A DNA stretch of 32,492 bases from an uncultured Eubacterium sp. (lineage in GTDB: Bacteria > Bacillota > Clostridia > Lachnospirales > Lachnospiraceae), in assembly GCA_934316845.1 (NCBI GenBank), contig CAKRDZ010000034.1:1-32492 (forward strand). The letters are read 5' to 3'. This document shows, piece by piece, positions 1 to 8,717 of the stretch. Both the position numbers and the translations under genes were made by a program. The notes beneath the pieces are model-generated. The model saw only the letters and a program-made list of their open reading frames with translations. It was not told the origin of the DNA and did not search any database. Each line of letters begins with the position of its first letter. The stretch's first letter is position 1.

Positions 1-204
1 AGTGAAATGCGTTGCTTTTAAAGCCGGCAAGAAGTAAGAAAGGCAACGAAAATGGGGAAAGCCACGGAAATCCGTTGCTTATTCGCCGCGGAGTAGAGGA
101 AAAAGGCAACGTAAAAAGGGAACCACAGTGAAATGCGTTGCTTTTAAAGCCGGCAAGAAGTAAGAAAGGCAACGAAAATGGGGAAAGCCACGGAAATCCG
201 TTGA
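1..204. repeat. tandem array of 63-bp hairpin-forming repeats
   Basis: Units start with GTTGC at 11, 74 and 137, and a degenerate fourth GTTGA at 200, so the period is exactly 63 bp. Units 1 and 3 are identical, and a 77-bp block at 1-77 recurs exactly at 127-203, giving a 126-bp higher-order repeat. Each complete unit carries an inverted repeat, GTTGCTT then AAGGCAAC about 24 bases later, so each could fold into a stem-loop. The fourth copy has lost the right arm. The array lies just upstream of the kinase promoter. Function is unknown; it may be a small intergenic repeat family or the 3' region of an upstream transcript. Confidence 0.85.
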
Positions 205-260
205 CTCTCCGCCGTCAATCACACCGCTTTCCCATGCCCCCATAAATTCCCAAAATCCCT

Positions 261-290
261 CTGGCAGAAACGGAAATAATGTGCTATGAT
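261..290 (+). promoter_or_regulatory. predicted sigma-A promoter of the kinase operon
   Basis: A -35 like CTGGCA (261-266) is followed by an 18-base spacer and the -10 TATGAT (285-290), which is preceded by TGC, an extended -10. The kinase ATG lies 38 bases downstream of the -10. The -35 matches consensus at four of six bases. Confidence 0.5.
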
Positions 291-327
291 AATAGTAAAA
301 TAGTACTTTAGCAATGGGGAGATTTCG

Positions 328-2010
328 ATGAATATTGAGGGATCAAATCTTTGTATCGGATGCATGAAGCCGCTCGGTCAGACCGGGAGGTGTTCTTTTT
401 GTGGAATGAAACAGGAAGAGTACAATCCGATCCCGCGCTGTCTGCTGCCGGGGACGCGGCTTGCGGACCGGTATATTCTGGGGAAAGTGCTGGGCGAGGG
501 AAGTTTTGGAATCACCTATATCGGGTGGGACAGCCGGCTGCAGATCCCGGTGGCGATCAAAGAATATTTTCCAAGTGAGATGGTCAGCCGCGATGTCATC
601 TGCGGCAATGGAAATAAAGTCTATCTGTATGAAAATGCCAAGAAAGATCATTATCAGGAGGACATAAAGAAATTTTTGAATGAGGCAAAATGTTTGTCCA
701 AATTCAATGAAGTAGAAGGGATTGTGTCCGTTCTGGATTTCTTTTATGAAAATGAGACGGCGTATATTGTCATGCAGTTTATTGATGGCGTTAGTGTAAA
801 AGAATATATAAAAGAAAAGGGAAAAATGAGCGGCAGACAGCTGCTCAGTGCAATGCGGCCGGTGCTTTTGGCTTTGGAAAAAGTGCATCGGACGGGGATC
901 GTGCACCGTGATATCAGCCCGGACAACATTATGATAAGAAAAGACGGCAGCTTGGTTCTGATTGATTTTGGAGCCGCGAGAATGCGCAATATTGACAATA
1001 CAAAGACAATGACGGTGTTGTTTAAGCGGGGATTTTCGCCGGAAGAGCAGTACCGCTACAAAGGGCGCTGGGGAGCATACACCGATGTGTACTCGATCAG
1101 TGCGACCATGTATTATATGCTGACAGGAAATGCACCGACCGATTCGGTCATCCGCGCGTTGGGGGATGATATGCCTTCGCTTCTGAACATGAAAGAATTG
1201 GAAATTTCTGCCAGGCAGAAAAAGGCGATTATGAAAGGAATGGCGGTAAATGCCAAAAACCGCTGGCAGAGCATCTGTGAATTGTATGACGCGTTGTACG
1301 AAGAAGAACAGAAGACATCGTGGGGAGTGGCAAGGCGCAAAAGAACTGTGGGAATAGCTGCGGCGGTTGTGGCCGGCACGGTTATTACGATTGGCTGCCT
1401 GAATGCAGGAATCAGACCAAACAACAGTGAGCCGGTTGCTGCGGTAGAGACGCCGAAGGTAATAGAGACGTTGGCAGCGACGGAGACCCCGCAAAAAGAA
1501 ATTCGGATGATCGACGTAACGGGAAAAACAAAGGCAGAAGCAGAAAAAGAATGCAGTGACGTTTCAGACATAATCTGGAAAGAAAAATATTCGGACGAGG
1601 TAAAAAAAGGGAACGTTATTTCGCAGAATATTTCAGAGGGAGAAATAGTCGGGGAAGATCAAAAACTGGTATTGACGGTGAGCAGAGGGAAAAAGAAAAC
1701 GGCTGTGCCGAAGGTGATTGGACTGTCTCTGGAGCGGGCAAAAAAGAAGTTAAAGAAAAAGCATTTTTTCTGGAAAGTGCAGAAGGAGGAGAGCGATAAG
1801 GAAGATGGTATCGTGCTTTCGCAGAGTATCCGGGAAGGGCGGAAAGCCGTGCATGGAACTACCCTGACATTGACGGTGAGCAAACAAAAGACAGCAGTGC
1901 CGGTTGCTACGAAGAAGCCGGTAGTTACCCGGAAGCCGGCTGCGGCTACGGCAGCGCCGGGCAAAAAGAGCGAAAAAGAGAAAAAGGATTTTGTCGGCGT
2001 GATTCAATAA
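328..2010 (+). CDS. membrane Ser/Thr protein kinase, zinc ribbon + kinase + TM + two PASTA-like repeats
   Basis: This 560-residue protein is a Hanks-type kinase expected to phosphorylate Ser/Thr on cytoplasmic targets in response to an extracellular cue. A zinc-ribbon-like motif (C9, C12, C22, C25) precedes the kinase domain. The domain has a glycine loop GEGSFG (56-61), the ATP-anchoring lysine K78 in VAIKEYF, the catalytic loop HRDISPDN (193-200) and DFG (213-215), so it looks catalytically complete. A single membrane segment lies at about 341-359, then two PASTA-like repeats (about 395-457 and 460-527) and a Pro/Lys-rich tail, presumably outside the cell. The layout resembles PrkC/Stk1, but these usually lack an N-terminal zinc ribbon. 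The start is supported by GGGGAG six bases upstream. A gene for a helical HTH-like protein and a giant surface protein gene follow in the same direction. The kinase call is firm; the ligand (peptidoglycan for classical PASTA domains) is inference. Confidence 0.9.
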   Translation: MNIEGSNLCIGCMKPLGQTGRCSFCGMKQEEYNPIPRCLLPGTRLADRYILGKVLGEGSFGITYIGWDSRLQIPVAIKEYFPSEMVSRDVICGNGNKVYLYENAKKDHYQEDIKKFLNEAKCLSKFNEVEGIVSVLDFFYENETAYIVMQFIDGVSVKEYIKEKGKMSGRQLLSAMRPVLLALEKVHRTGIVHRDISPDNIMIRKDGSLVLIDFGAARMRNIDNTKTMTVLFKRGFSPEEQYRYKGRWGAYTDVYSISATMYYMLTGNAPTDSVIRALGDDMPSLLNMKELEISARQKKAIMKGMAVNAKNRWQSICELYDALYEEEQKTSWGVARRKRTVGIAAAVVAGTVITIGCLNAGIRPNNSEPVAAVETPKVIETLAATETPQKEIRMIDVTGKTKAEAEKECSDVSDIIWKEKYSDEVKKGNVISQNISEGEIVGEDQKLVLTVSRGKKKTAVPKVIGLSLERAKKKLKKKHFFWKVQKEESDKEDGIVLSQSIREGRKAVHGTTLTLTVSKQKTAVPVATKKPVVTRKPAAATAAPGKKSEKEKKDFVGVIQ

Positions 2011-2063
2011 AAAGACGTTTTTTGCAAAGTGAAAATTTCGGAAAAAAATTTCGACACTTTTCT

Positions 2064-2118
2064 GATATAATGTAACTATTCAGGCTCAATGTTTGCCGCT
2101 GAATAGTTACGATATAAT
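2064..2118 (+). promoter_or_regulatory. inverted repeat flanked by two GATATAAT boxes
   Basis: GTAACTATTCA (2072-2082) and TGAATAGTTAC (2100-2110) are a perfect 11-bp inverted repeat with a 17-base centre. The same octamer, GATATAAT, abuts the repeat on each side (2064-2071 and 2111-2118), and each contains a TATAAT -10 hexamer. No good -35 is visible at the right spacing for either. It sits in the 166-base gap between the kinase stop and the next gene's start. It could be an operator, an RNA hairpin in the leader, or both. Confidence 0.55.
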
Positions 2119-2176
2119 AAATAAGATTTGACAGCCGGGATGCTGCCGGCAAAAGATGACAAAAGGGGAGCGCTGT

Positions 2177-3484
2177 ATGGAGAAAGAGATTCTGTTTGGT
2201 TCATTTGACACATTTTTCATCGCACAGATGGGATATTCGATGTGTGGAACAACGCAGGAACAGGAAAAAATACGACGGGAGGCATATCATACGTTTCTGC
2301 AAAAGATTCAGGGGGAGAGACCGGCTTCTTTCCCGACGATACGGCGGTGGTTTGGCATTCATAGTGTTGTCGTGCCTGCAAGGGAGCAGATTTTCCACAT
2401 CGCATTCTGCCTGGGGCTTGATGTGGAGACGGTCGATCATTATCTGATGGCTGGGATACGTCAGCCGTCTTTTCAGATCAATGATTACACCGAAATGATT
2501 GCAATGTACGGCCTTGAAAATAAGTGGAACTGGGAAAAATACCAGCAGGCGGTCGAAGAGTATGAAAAAGGATTAGGTGAGGACATCGAGATTCTTCATG
2601 AGCCAAATACGCAGTGGCTGTTTCATCAGTTTGAATATGTGAAAACGCTGGATGAAGAGCAGTTTATGTACTGGATGTGGGATCATTCGGGAATCTTTAA
2701 GGGGTATAGCAAGACCGCACAGGAGTACCTTACCAAATACCGGGAACTGGTTCTTGAGGGGATGCGCAATGAGGCGAAAAACAATCTCCGCTTTCTTTTG
2801 GCAGAAAGCGGATTTCAGACGTGGAAGAAAAAACGCATTCATTGGAAATCGGCGAATGAACTGGAACAGATCAAAAAGTATCTCCGCTTCAATGAACATT
2901 CAAAAAACCGGGACATATCGGAACATTTGGCAAAAAATATTTTAGAACTTGCGAAAATGGCGTATTCGGAGACCGGTCAAAATACAAAACTGCTGTCGGA
3001 ATTATTTGAAGCCTCGCACATTACGATGACGCACAAGTATCTTTCCGATCTGTTTCATATCCCGGAGCGTAATGAAATGCATATCCGTACGAGACAGGCA
3101 ATCCGGAAACTTGAAAACTGCAGTGACGCGGAAGTTTGTCCGCAGGAAATAGCGGAATTGATTGACCAATTTGGAAAAGGAAAAGTGGAAATTCGAAGTG
3201 CCGGAGAGGCAAAAGAATGGTTGGAAGAATTTGACAGCGAAGGCAGGCGCCGCCGTCTGATCGTAAAACGAAGCGATCTTCTGCCGATGATATGTTATGT
3301 GGCGCAGCAACAGTATCGTGTAAAACTTGCCGATGCGTTGGAAAATTACAACCAGAGTGAAGCACAGAAATTATTTCTGGATATGGCAAATGCCGTGCTG
3401 ATTGCCTGCAATATGCCGGCAATTGACGAAAAGTACAGTTATGACAGACAGCTTTTGCAGAGCTTTCAGGAGGAAGAGGAGTGA
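2177..3484 (+). CDS. uncharacterised helical protein with HTH-like N-terminus
   Basis: Product of 435 residues, not firmly recognised. Residues of about 25-90 resemble the XRE-like helix-turn-helix often seen in Clostridia regulators: a basic RRW segment is followed by a helix ending in AFCLGLDVETVDHYL, the usual pattern for the domain's last helices. The remainder is rich in charged helices, with no signal peptide or membrane segment. ATG 2177 is preferred because AAGGGGAG (2163-2170) lies at ideal distance; an in-frame ATG at 2156 lacks a ribosome binding site. The stop overlaps the region just before the surface-protein start, so the two are probably translated together. Lying between a sensor kinase gene and a surface-protein gene, it may be a regulator or kinase substrate; that is inference only. 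Confidence 0.75.
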   Translation: MEKEILFGSFDTFFIAQMGYSMCGTTQEQEKIRREAYHTFLQKIQGERPASFPTIRRWFGIHSVVVPAREQIFHIAFCLGLDVETVDHYLMAGIRQPSFQINDYTEMIAMYGLENKWNWEKYQQAVEEYEKGLGEDIEILHEPNTQWLFHQFEYVKTLDEEQFMYWMWDHSGIFKGYSKTAQEYLTKYRELVLEGMRNEAKNNLRFLLAESGFQTWKKKRIHWKSANELEQIKKYLRFNEHSKNRDISEHLAKNILELAKMAYSETGQNTKLLSELFEASHITMTHKYLSDLFHIPERNEMHIRTRQAIRKLENCSDAEVCPQEIAELIDQFGKGKVEIRSAGEAKEWLEEFDSEGRRRRLIVKRSDLLPMICYVAQQQYRVKLADALENYNQSEAQKLFLDMANAVLIACNMPAIDEKYSYDRQLLQSFQEEEE

Positions 3485-3492
3485 TTGAAAGT

Positions 3493-6400
3493 ATGAAGAA
3501 AAAGAGATGGAAAAGAAAATTGGCAGCCTGGCTGATCGTGTCTCTTTGTGCGGGAATCTGCCCGGCTCCTGCAGCGTCGCGGGCAGCAGAAACCGCGGCA
3601 CAGACAGAATCTTCGGACATTGAGCAGGGGGCGCAGCCGGAGGAAGATACGGCCTGGGAGGACGAAGAAGTTGTAGTGGAGCTGGATGAGGATGGGAAAG
3701 ATGAGTGGGGGAATACGTATAAGATTGAAGAGGTTGCTGCAAATAAATATGAAATGACTCTCGCTGGGGCTGGAAATAAACTCCCACAGAAAGAAAGCGG
3801 GGAGTTTATGCTTCGTGTTGCAGATAAAGTTATCATGAGAGGTGAAGAGTATAAAGTAACAACTGTGGAGTTTACAACGAAGAGAGAAGAAAATATACAG
3901 CTGTATATTGGGAAAAATGTCAGCGATATTAATTGTTTTAAGACGCGGGCATATGGTTTTGTTGTGCATTCTGAAAATTCTGTTTATACAAGTGAAGAAG
4001 GATGTCTGTATTCAAAAGATAAGGAAAGGTTGTATTATTTTAGTGATCAAAATTATGGAAGAGAAGGGACATATGAACTTCCGGAAACTGTGGAAATGTT
4101 AGAAAGCGACTGCTTTTCTTATGCGAGGGTAAAAGAGATTATTATAAATGAAAAAATTCAGACGTTACCTACAAGGGCTTTTAAAGAGGCGACAATTACG
4201 AAAATAGATTTAAAAAATGTAATAACGATCGGCAGCAGTTGTTTTGAAAAATGCAAATATTTGGAAGAAATTAAAATCAATCAAGAGGGCATTACAATTG
4301 GGCAAAATGCATTCGATGGACTTTCCAGTTTAAAAAATTTATTTTTTCCGCCTCATACAAAACTAGAAAATGAAGTGATTAATAACATGAACAATGAGAC
4401 CCTTGAAACACTGATTTTTGGGGGAGAGGCGGAATTCAAAAACACAACGTCCTTTGTGCATCAGAATAAAATAGGATTAAAGACACTGATTCTTCCAAAA
4501 AATTTAAAAGAAATAGGAAGCAGTATTGCGGCATTCGGTGTTTTAAAATTAAGAAAATTGTATATTCCGGATACAGTAGAAAAAATAGAAAATGAAGCAT
4601 TGAATTCAAAAGGGAATCTGTCATTATATGGGAAAAGTAATAGTGTGGCGGCACAATACGACGATGATAATGTTTCGTTTCACAGTTTGGAAGGACATGA
4701 GCATAAACTGGAAGATGTCACATTTTTTTCGTTTGACACATGGGGAGTAAAAGGAAAATATTGTAAAGAATGTGCCTATGCAGAAGACATAAAAAAAGTA
4801 GATTATATTACGAAAGAAGATCAAAATGGCATGCCCGAATTACTGGTACAGCCAGAAGATAAATGCCCGGAATGTCTGGAATTAGACGAAAAAAATACAG
4901 ATGATCAGGGCGTGATTTATGAACTTGATGATGAACTTAATATGGCGCTGGTAAAAAGTATTAATAGCCAAGCAATGTTTCCCAAAGAGATCTTTTTAAT
5001 TCCGGAAAATGTTCAAAAAGAGGGAAAACGGTATGAGGTAAAAATGCTTTTGAGTGGTTCAATGAATAGAGCCAAGGCAGTTATTTTGCCGGATACAATA
5101 ATAAGTATAGAATCGGGAAGTTTTTCCAATGGATTATGTCAGGTTCAATTGGGGAAAAATGTAAGAGAGATTGGAAATGGGGCTTTTTGTTCCGCAAATG
5201 TAACAATATCCATTCGCGGAAACAATAGTTATTATAAAATTGTGGATAATGTGTTATTTGATGCGGAAATGAAAACGTTATTGTGTTATATGAAAAATAA
5301 CAAAAGAAGTGAGTATATGGTTCCTGCAAGCGTTCGGTTTATTGGAGCCTATGCATTTGCCTCAAATAATTATCTTGAAAATATATATATTCCAAATGAA
5401 AAAAATGTTTTGATGGATGAACAGGCTTTTACAGAAATCAGTGGAGAAGTAATTGATCTGCAGCAAACCAATGAAGAGGTGGCAGAAGAAGATGATTATA
5501 CATGGAACGGCGAGGATAAGGTGGCAGAATTAGATGAAGAATACAAGGATAACGAGGGATATTATTATCAATTGAATACTGTAAAATCAACGGCTTCTAT
5601 GGTTGAGATTGATATGTCTGAATTTAGTGGGAAAACGAAAGAAATAGATATCAGAGTTCCAGATAAGGTAATGTATAACAATCATGAATATAAGGTGACG
5701 GAAATTAAAATGCATATGAAAGAATCAAGGGTTATGCACTGTAATAGCGGAAAAAGTTATCGGAATCAAATGGTAAACTGGTATATTGGGAAAAATGTCA
5801 GTACAATCGTAACTCCTGGTTTATATGGATTTGAACTGAAAATAACCAGTTATGTGCATGTATTAAATAAGTCATTTGTCAGTGATAAGGGAAGTTTATT
5901 TGATAAAGATAAAAAAATTCTTTATCGTTTTAGTGATCGTGAATATGAGGGGAAAGATTACACGCTGCCGCAGAGTGTAAGAATAATACAGGATTATGCG
6001 TTTTATCAGGCAGATATTCGAAGTGTTACATTTAATCATTGGATTTCCACGGTGCCGGATTATGCTTTTGAGTGCTCCAATGTAAAAAAAGTAGATTTGG
6101 GGCATGTTAAAAATATTGATGGAAATGCCTTTGCTTATTGCTATTATCTGAATGAAGTTAATTTCCATGAACAAGGAATAACGATAGATTCTATGGCATT
6201 TTATATGACAAAAAATTTAAAAAAAATGTATATTCCGGAAGATTCCTCTATCGGTTTTTATGCATTTGGCTATTCTGGACTTGAGACGTTAATAATGGGA
6301 GAAAACACAACTTTGGCGAAAGAAGGTGCGTTTAGTGAATGTTATGATCTGCAGGTAATTAATTTGCAGGAGGGAGTGGAAACGCTTAAAGGAAGTGCAC

Positions 6401-8583
6401 TCAGGAACTGCTTTAATTTACAAAAATTGTATATACCGAAGACGCTGCAATCATTTTCAAGTGGATGTCTCACAGACACAAGTTTAGAATTATATACCTG
6501 GAATCAGATAGAAGATGGTACATTCAGTGAGAGAGATACGGATTGTACAGTGGTTTTGCTGGAAGATCATGCACATTCTTTTAAAAAGATGACCTTTATG
6601 GCGTTTGATACCTGGATGGTGACTGGTAAATATTGTAAGGAATGCAGCGCGGTTGAAGATGTCAAGAAAGTGGAGAGAACTGCAGAAACGGTATTACCCC
6701 AAAAACTTGATATAGAAAAGAAAAAATGTGCTTCTGTTTGTGAAATAGATCAGAATAATAAAGATGCAAAGGGGAACCGCTATCAATTGAACGCAGATTC
6801 TATGACTGCAGCTTTGATCGAAGGCCAAAGGGCGGCGGGAGGACTGTATGTGCCTGAAAGAGTGAAACGAAACGGAAAAGTATATACGGTTGATACGATC
6901 GCTTCCGGGGCAATAAACAATATGGGAAAAGTGGTACTTCCGGATACGATTAAGAAATTAGAGGAAGTAAGCATTACATGTACAGAGGCTATACATTTTG
7001 GATCAGGACTTGAAGAGATAGACGAGAAAGCCTTTTCGGGAGGAACGATAATGGATATTAGTATCTCAGAGGACAATCCTTATTTTGTATGTGAAGAGGA
7101 TGCACTGATGGATCGTGATAAGACAATATTATATGCACATTCCAACTATGGACCGGCAGAATATACAATTCCTGCTTCGGTTAAGAAAATTATGCATAAC
7201 GCGTTTACAGGGTATATGATCCATCAGATCAATATTCCGGATATGAAAAAGGTGGAAGTGCCTGAAAGCTGGGGACATCGTAGTGTGTATATTAACAACA
7301 TGGCGGCGTCGGAAAGTGATAATGAACCAATGCCAAGTGAAGAACCGACAGCAAGTCCGAGTGCGGTGCCAATAATGAGTCCAAGTGCAGCACCGACGGA
7401 AAGTCCAACGCAAACACCAAGTGCGACAGTGCCGCCAATCACGCCGACACCAACAAGAGCGCCGATCATTCTGCCTACGCAGAAACCGAGCGAAGAACCG
7501 ACAGCGAGTCCAAGCACAGTGCCGACGGCAAGTCCAAGTGCAGCACCAACGACATCTCCGACGCCGTCACCAACAAGAGCGCCGATCATCCTGCCTACGC
7601 AGAAACCGAGCGAAGAACCGATAGCGAGTCCAAGGCCAGAGCCGACGGCAAGTCCAACCACGGCACCGACGGCAGTGCCAACGACATCTCCGACACCGTC
7701 ACCAACAAGAGCGCCGATCATCCTGCCTACGCAGAAACCGAGCGAAGAACCGATAGCGAGTCCAAGCCCAGAGCCGACGGCAAGTCCAACTGCGGCACCG
7801 ACAGTAGTGCCAACGGTAAGTCCAAGTGCAGTGCCGTCACCAACAAGAGCACCGATCATCCTGCCTACGCAGAAACCGAGTGAAGCACCGACAGCGAGTC
7901 CAGGCACAGCGCCAACGGCAAGTCCAGCCACAGCGACACCAGCGGTTCCAAAGCAAAGTCAACAGCTGCAAACTCCCATCGTCTCTTCGGAGAATGAGAG
8001 GAAAGAAAGCATAAAATTACTCATAACCGGTTTGTGCCTCAGTTATAATGAAAAAAGTGTAAGCATTACCTGGAAGCAATGCCGGAATGCTGAATTTTAC
8101 CGGATCTACCGGGCAGAACAGAAAGGAAAATATCGATTGATCCAGGTGCTTACCGGCATGAAGACCGGTTATGTGGACAAAAAAGTCAACCCGGCAAAAC
8201 GCTATTATTATAAAATAAGTGCCGTTGGAATAGAGGATGGCGAACTGTGGGAAGGGGCAGCGCGGAGTAAATCGATTACCATTCCCGGTCTGGAAAGACC
8301 AACGATCAGGGTCAAAAAAGGAAAGGCGGATCTGGTGCGTTACATTTCCGTAATCCTGAAAAAATATCAGGGAACCCATGCGCAGGTGTACCTGTCGCTG
8401 ACCGGCGCAAAATTTACAAGGCTGAAAATGTCTTCCGGTAAAATTGCCAAATTTAGGGGAAGATTTCGTTTTCAATGTAAATTGGAAAATAAGGTACTTT
8501 GGTTGAAAGTGCGCACTTACAAAAAGGGAAAAAATGGCAAAACTTATAGCGGGTTTTCAAAAGCGGCGAAGATCCGCGTGTGA
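3493..8583 (+). CDS. giant secreted BspA-like LRR surface protein with P/S/T-rich stalk and FN3-like C-terminus
   Basis: A protein of 1696 residues with a classic signal peptide: MKKKRWKRK, a hydrophobic core and an AxA-type cleavage region ending near ASRA. The body is made of LRR_5/BspA-type repeats (patterns such as IGKNV, LPETV, AFxxC, LYIPDTV). It is built from two large related modules (about 3640-5480 and 5485-7300) that match from end to end at an offset of about 615 residues. Each contains a matching HxH then KYCKEC segment. A Pro/Ser/Thr-rich stalk (about 7330-7970) with four PTRAPIILPTQKPSE copies leads to an FN3-like domain and a basic tail. No LPXTG motif or C-terminal membrane anchor is present. 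ATG 3493 is chosen over GTG 3481, which touches its ribosome binding site and overlaps the previous stop. BspA-like proteins are known in adhesion; the role here is inferred. Confidence 0.88.
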   Translation: MKKKRWKRKLAAWLIVSLCAGICPAPAASRAAETAAQTESSDIEQGAQPEEDTAWEDEEVVVELDEDGKDEWGNTYKIEEVAANKYEMTLAGAGNKLPQKESGEFMLRVADKVIMRGEEYKVTTVEFTTKREENIQLYIGKNVSDINCFKTRAYGFVVHSENSVYTSEEGCLYSKDKERLYYFSDQNYGREGTYELPETVEMLESDCFSYARVKEIIINEKIQTLPTRAFKEATITKIDLKNVITIGSSCFEKCKYLEEIKINQEGITIGQNAFDGLSSLKNLFFPPHTKLENEVINNMNNETLETLIFGGEAEFKNTTSFVHQNKIGLKTLILPKNLKEIGSSIAAFGVLKLRKLYIPDTVEKIENEALNSKGNLSLYGKSNSVAAQYDDDNVSFHSLEGHEHKLEDVTFFSFDTWGVKGKYCKECAYAEDIKKVDYITKEDQNGMPELLVQPEDKCPECLELDEKNTDDQGVIYELDDELNMALVKSINSQAMFPKEIFLIPENVQKEGKRYEVKMLLSGSMNRAKAVILPDTIISIESGSFSNGLCQVQLGKNVREIGNGAFCSANVTISIRGNNSYYKIVDNVLFDAEMKTLLCYMKNNKRSEYMVPASVRFIGAYAFASNNYLENIYIPNEKNVLMDEQAFTEISGEVIDLQQTNEEVAEEDDYTWNGEDKVAELDEEYKDNEGYYYQLNTVKSTASMVEIDMSEFSGKTKEIDIRVPDKVMYNNHEYKVTEIKMHMKESRVMHCNSGKSYRNQMVNWYIGKNVSTIVTPGLYGFELKITSYVHVLNKSFVSDKGSLFDKDKKILYRFSDREYEGKDYTLPQSVRIIQDYAFYQADIRSVTFNHWISTVPDYAFECSNVKKVDLGHVKNIDGNAFAYCYYLNEVNFHEQGITIDSMAFYMTKNLKKMYIPEDSSIGFYAFGYSGLETLIMGENTTLAKEGAFSECYDLQVINLQEGVETLKGSALRNCFNLQKLYIPKTLQSFSSGCLTDTSLELYTWNQIEDGTFSERDTDCTVVLLEDHAHSFKKMTFMAFDTWMVTGKYCKECSAVEDVKKVERTAETVLPQKLDIEKKKCASVCEIDQNNKDAKGNRYQLNADSMTAALIEGQRAAGGLYVPERVKRNGKVYTVDTIASGAINNMGKVVLPDTIKKLEEVSITCTEAIHFGSGLEEIDEKAFSGGTIMDISISEDNPYFVCEEDALMDRDKTILYAHSNYGPAEYTIPASVKKIMHNAFTGYMIHQINIPDMKKVEVPESWGHRSVYINNMAASESDNEPMPSEEPTASPSAVPIMSPSAAPTESPTQTPSATVPPITPTPTRAPIILPTQKPSEEPTASPSTVPTASPSAAPTTSPTPSPTRAPIILPTQKPSEEPIASPRPEPTASPTTAPTAVPTTSPTPSPTRAPIILPTQKPSEEPIASPSPEPTASPTAAPTVVPTVSPSAVPSPTRAPIILPTQKPSEAPTASPGTAPTASPATATPAVPKQSQQLQTPIVSSENERKESIKLLITGLCLSYNEKSVSITWKQCRNAEFYRIYRAEQKGKYRLIQVLTGMKTGYVDKKVNPAKRYYYKISAVGIEDGELWEGAARSKSITIPGLERPTIRVKKGKADLVRYISVILKKYQGTHAQVYLSLTGAKFTRLKMSSGKIAKFRGRFRFQCKLENKVLWLKVRTYKKGKNGKTYSGFSKAAKIRV
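7330..7970 (+). repeat. in-frame tandem repeat encoding the P/S/T-rich stalk
   Basis: A block encoding PTRAPIILPTQKPSE occurs four times, starting near 7449, 7569, 7702 and 7840, separated by ASP/TASPS/VPT triplets of variable number. Copy spacings are about 120-140 bases and all are multiples of three, so the reading frame is preserved. Such arrays change length by slippage or recombination. The opposite strand is open for over 700 bases only because of this biased composition. Confidence 0.85.
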
Positions 8584-8636
8584 GAAGATCAAGCAGCATA
8601 ACTTAATACTGCGCCGGTGCAAATTAAAAGAAAACC

Positions 8637-8665
8637 TTGATTTTGTCACAAAAAGCCTGTACAAT
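8637..8665 (+). promoter_or_regulatory. predicted sigma-A promoter of the small LRR/FN3 gene
   Basis: TTGATT (8637-8642), a 17-base spacer, and TACAAT (8660-8665): five and four-to-five matches to the two consensus hexamers at ideal spacing. The downstream gene starts at 8718, giving a leader of about 45 bases with AAAGGAAG as ribosome binding site. The downstream surface gene thus seems separately transcribed. Confidence 0.7.
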
Positions 8666-8717
8666 GAAGAATGCAATATAAAGTGAAGTTTTTCATTGTC
8701 AGAAAGGAAGAATAAAA

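Noticed and set aside
1..204. CRISPR-like array
   Set aside because: Units are 63 bp and nearly identical throughout, with no unique spacers between constant repeats, and no cas genes are present.
343..1494. Minus-strand 383-codon frame opposite the kinase
   Set aside because: Shadow of the kinase gene, which has complete catalytic motifs on the plus strand.
7449..7900. LPTQK as sortase sorting motif in the surface protein
   Set aside because: It is internal, repeated four times, does not match LPXTG, and no hydrophobic segment with a basic tail follows.
7224..7931. Long minus-strand frame rich in Gly/Val/Leu
   Set aside because: It is the antisense of the Pro/Ser/Thr repeat tract; the open frame follows from that biased composition and there is no ribosome binding site.
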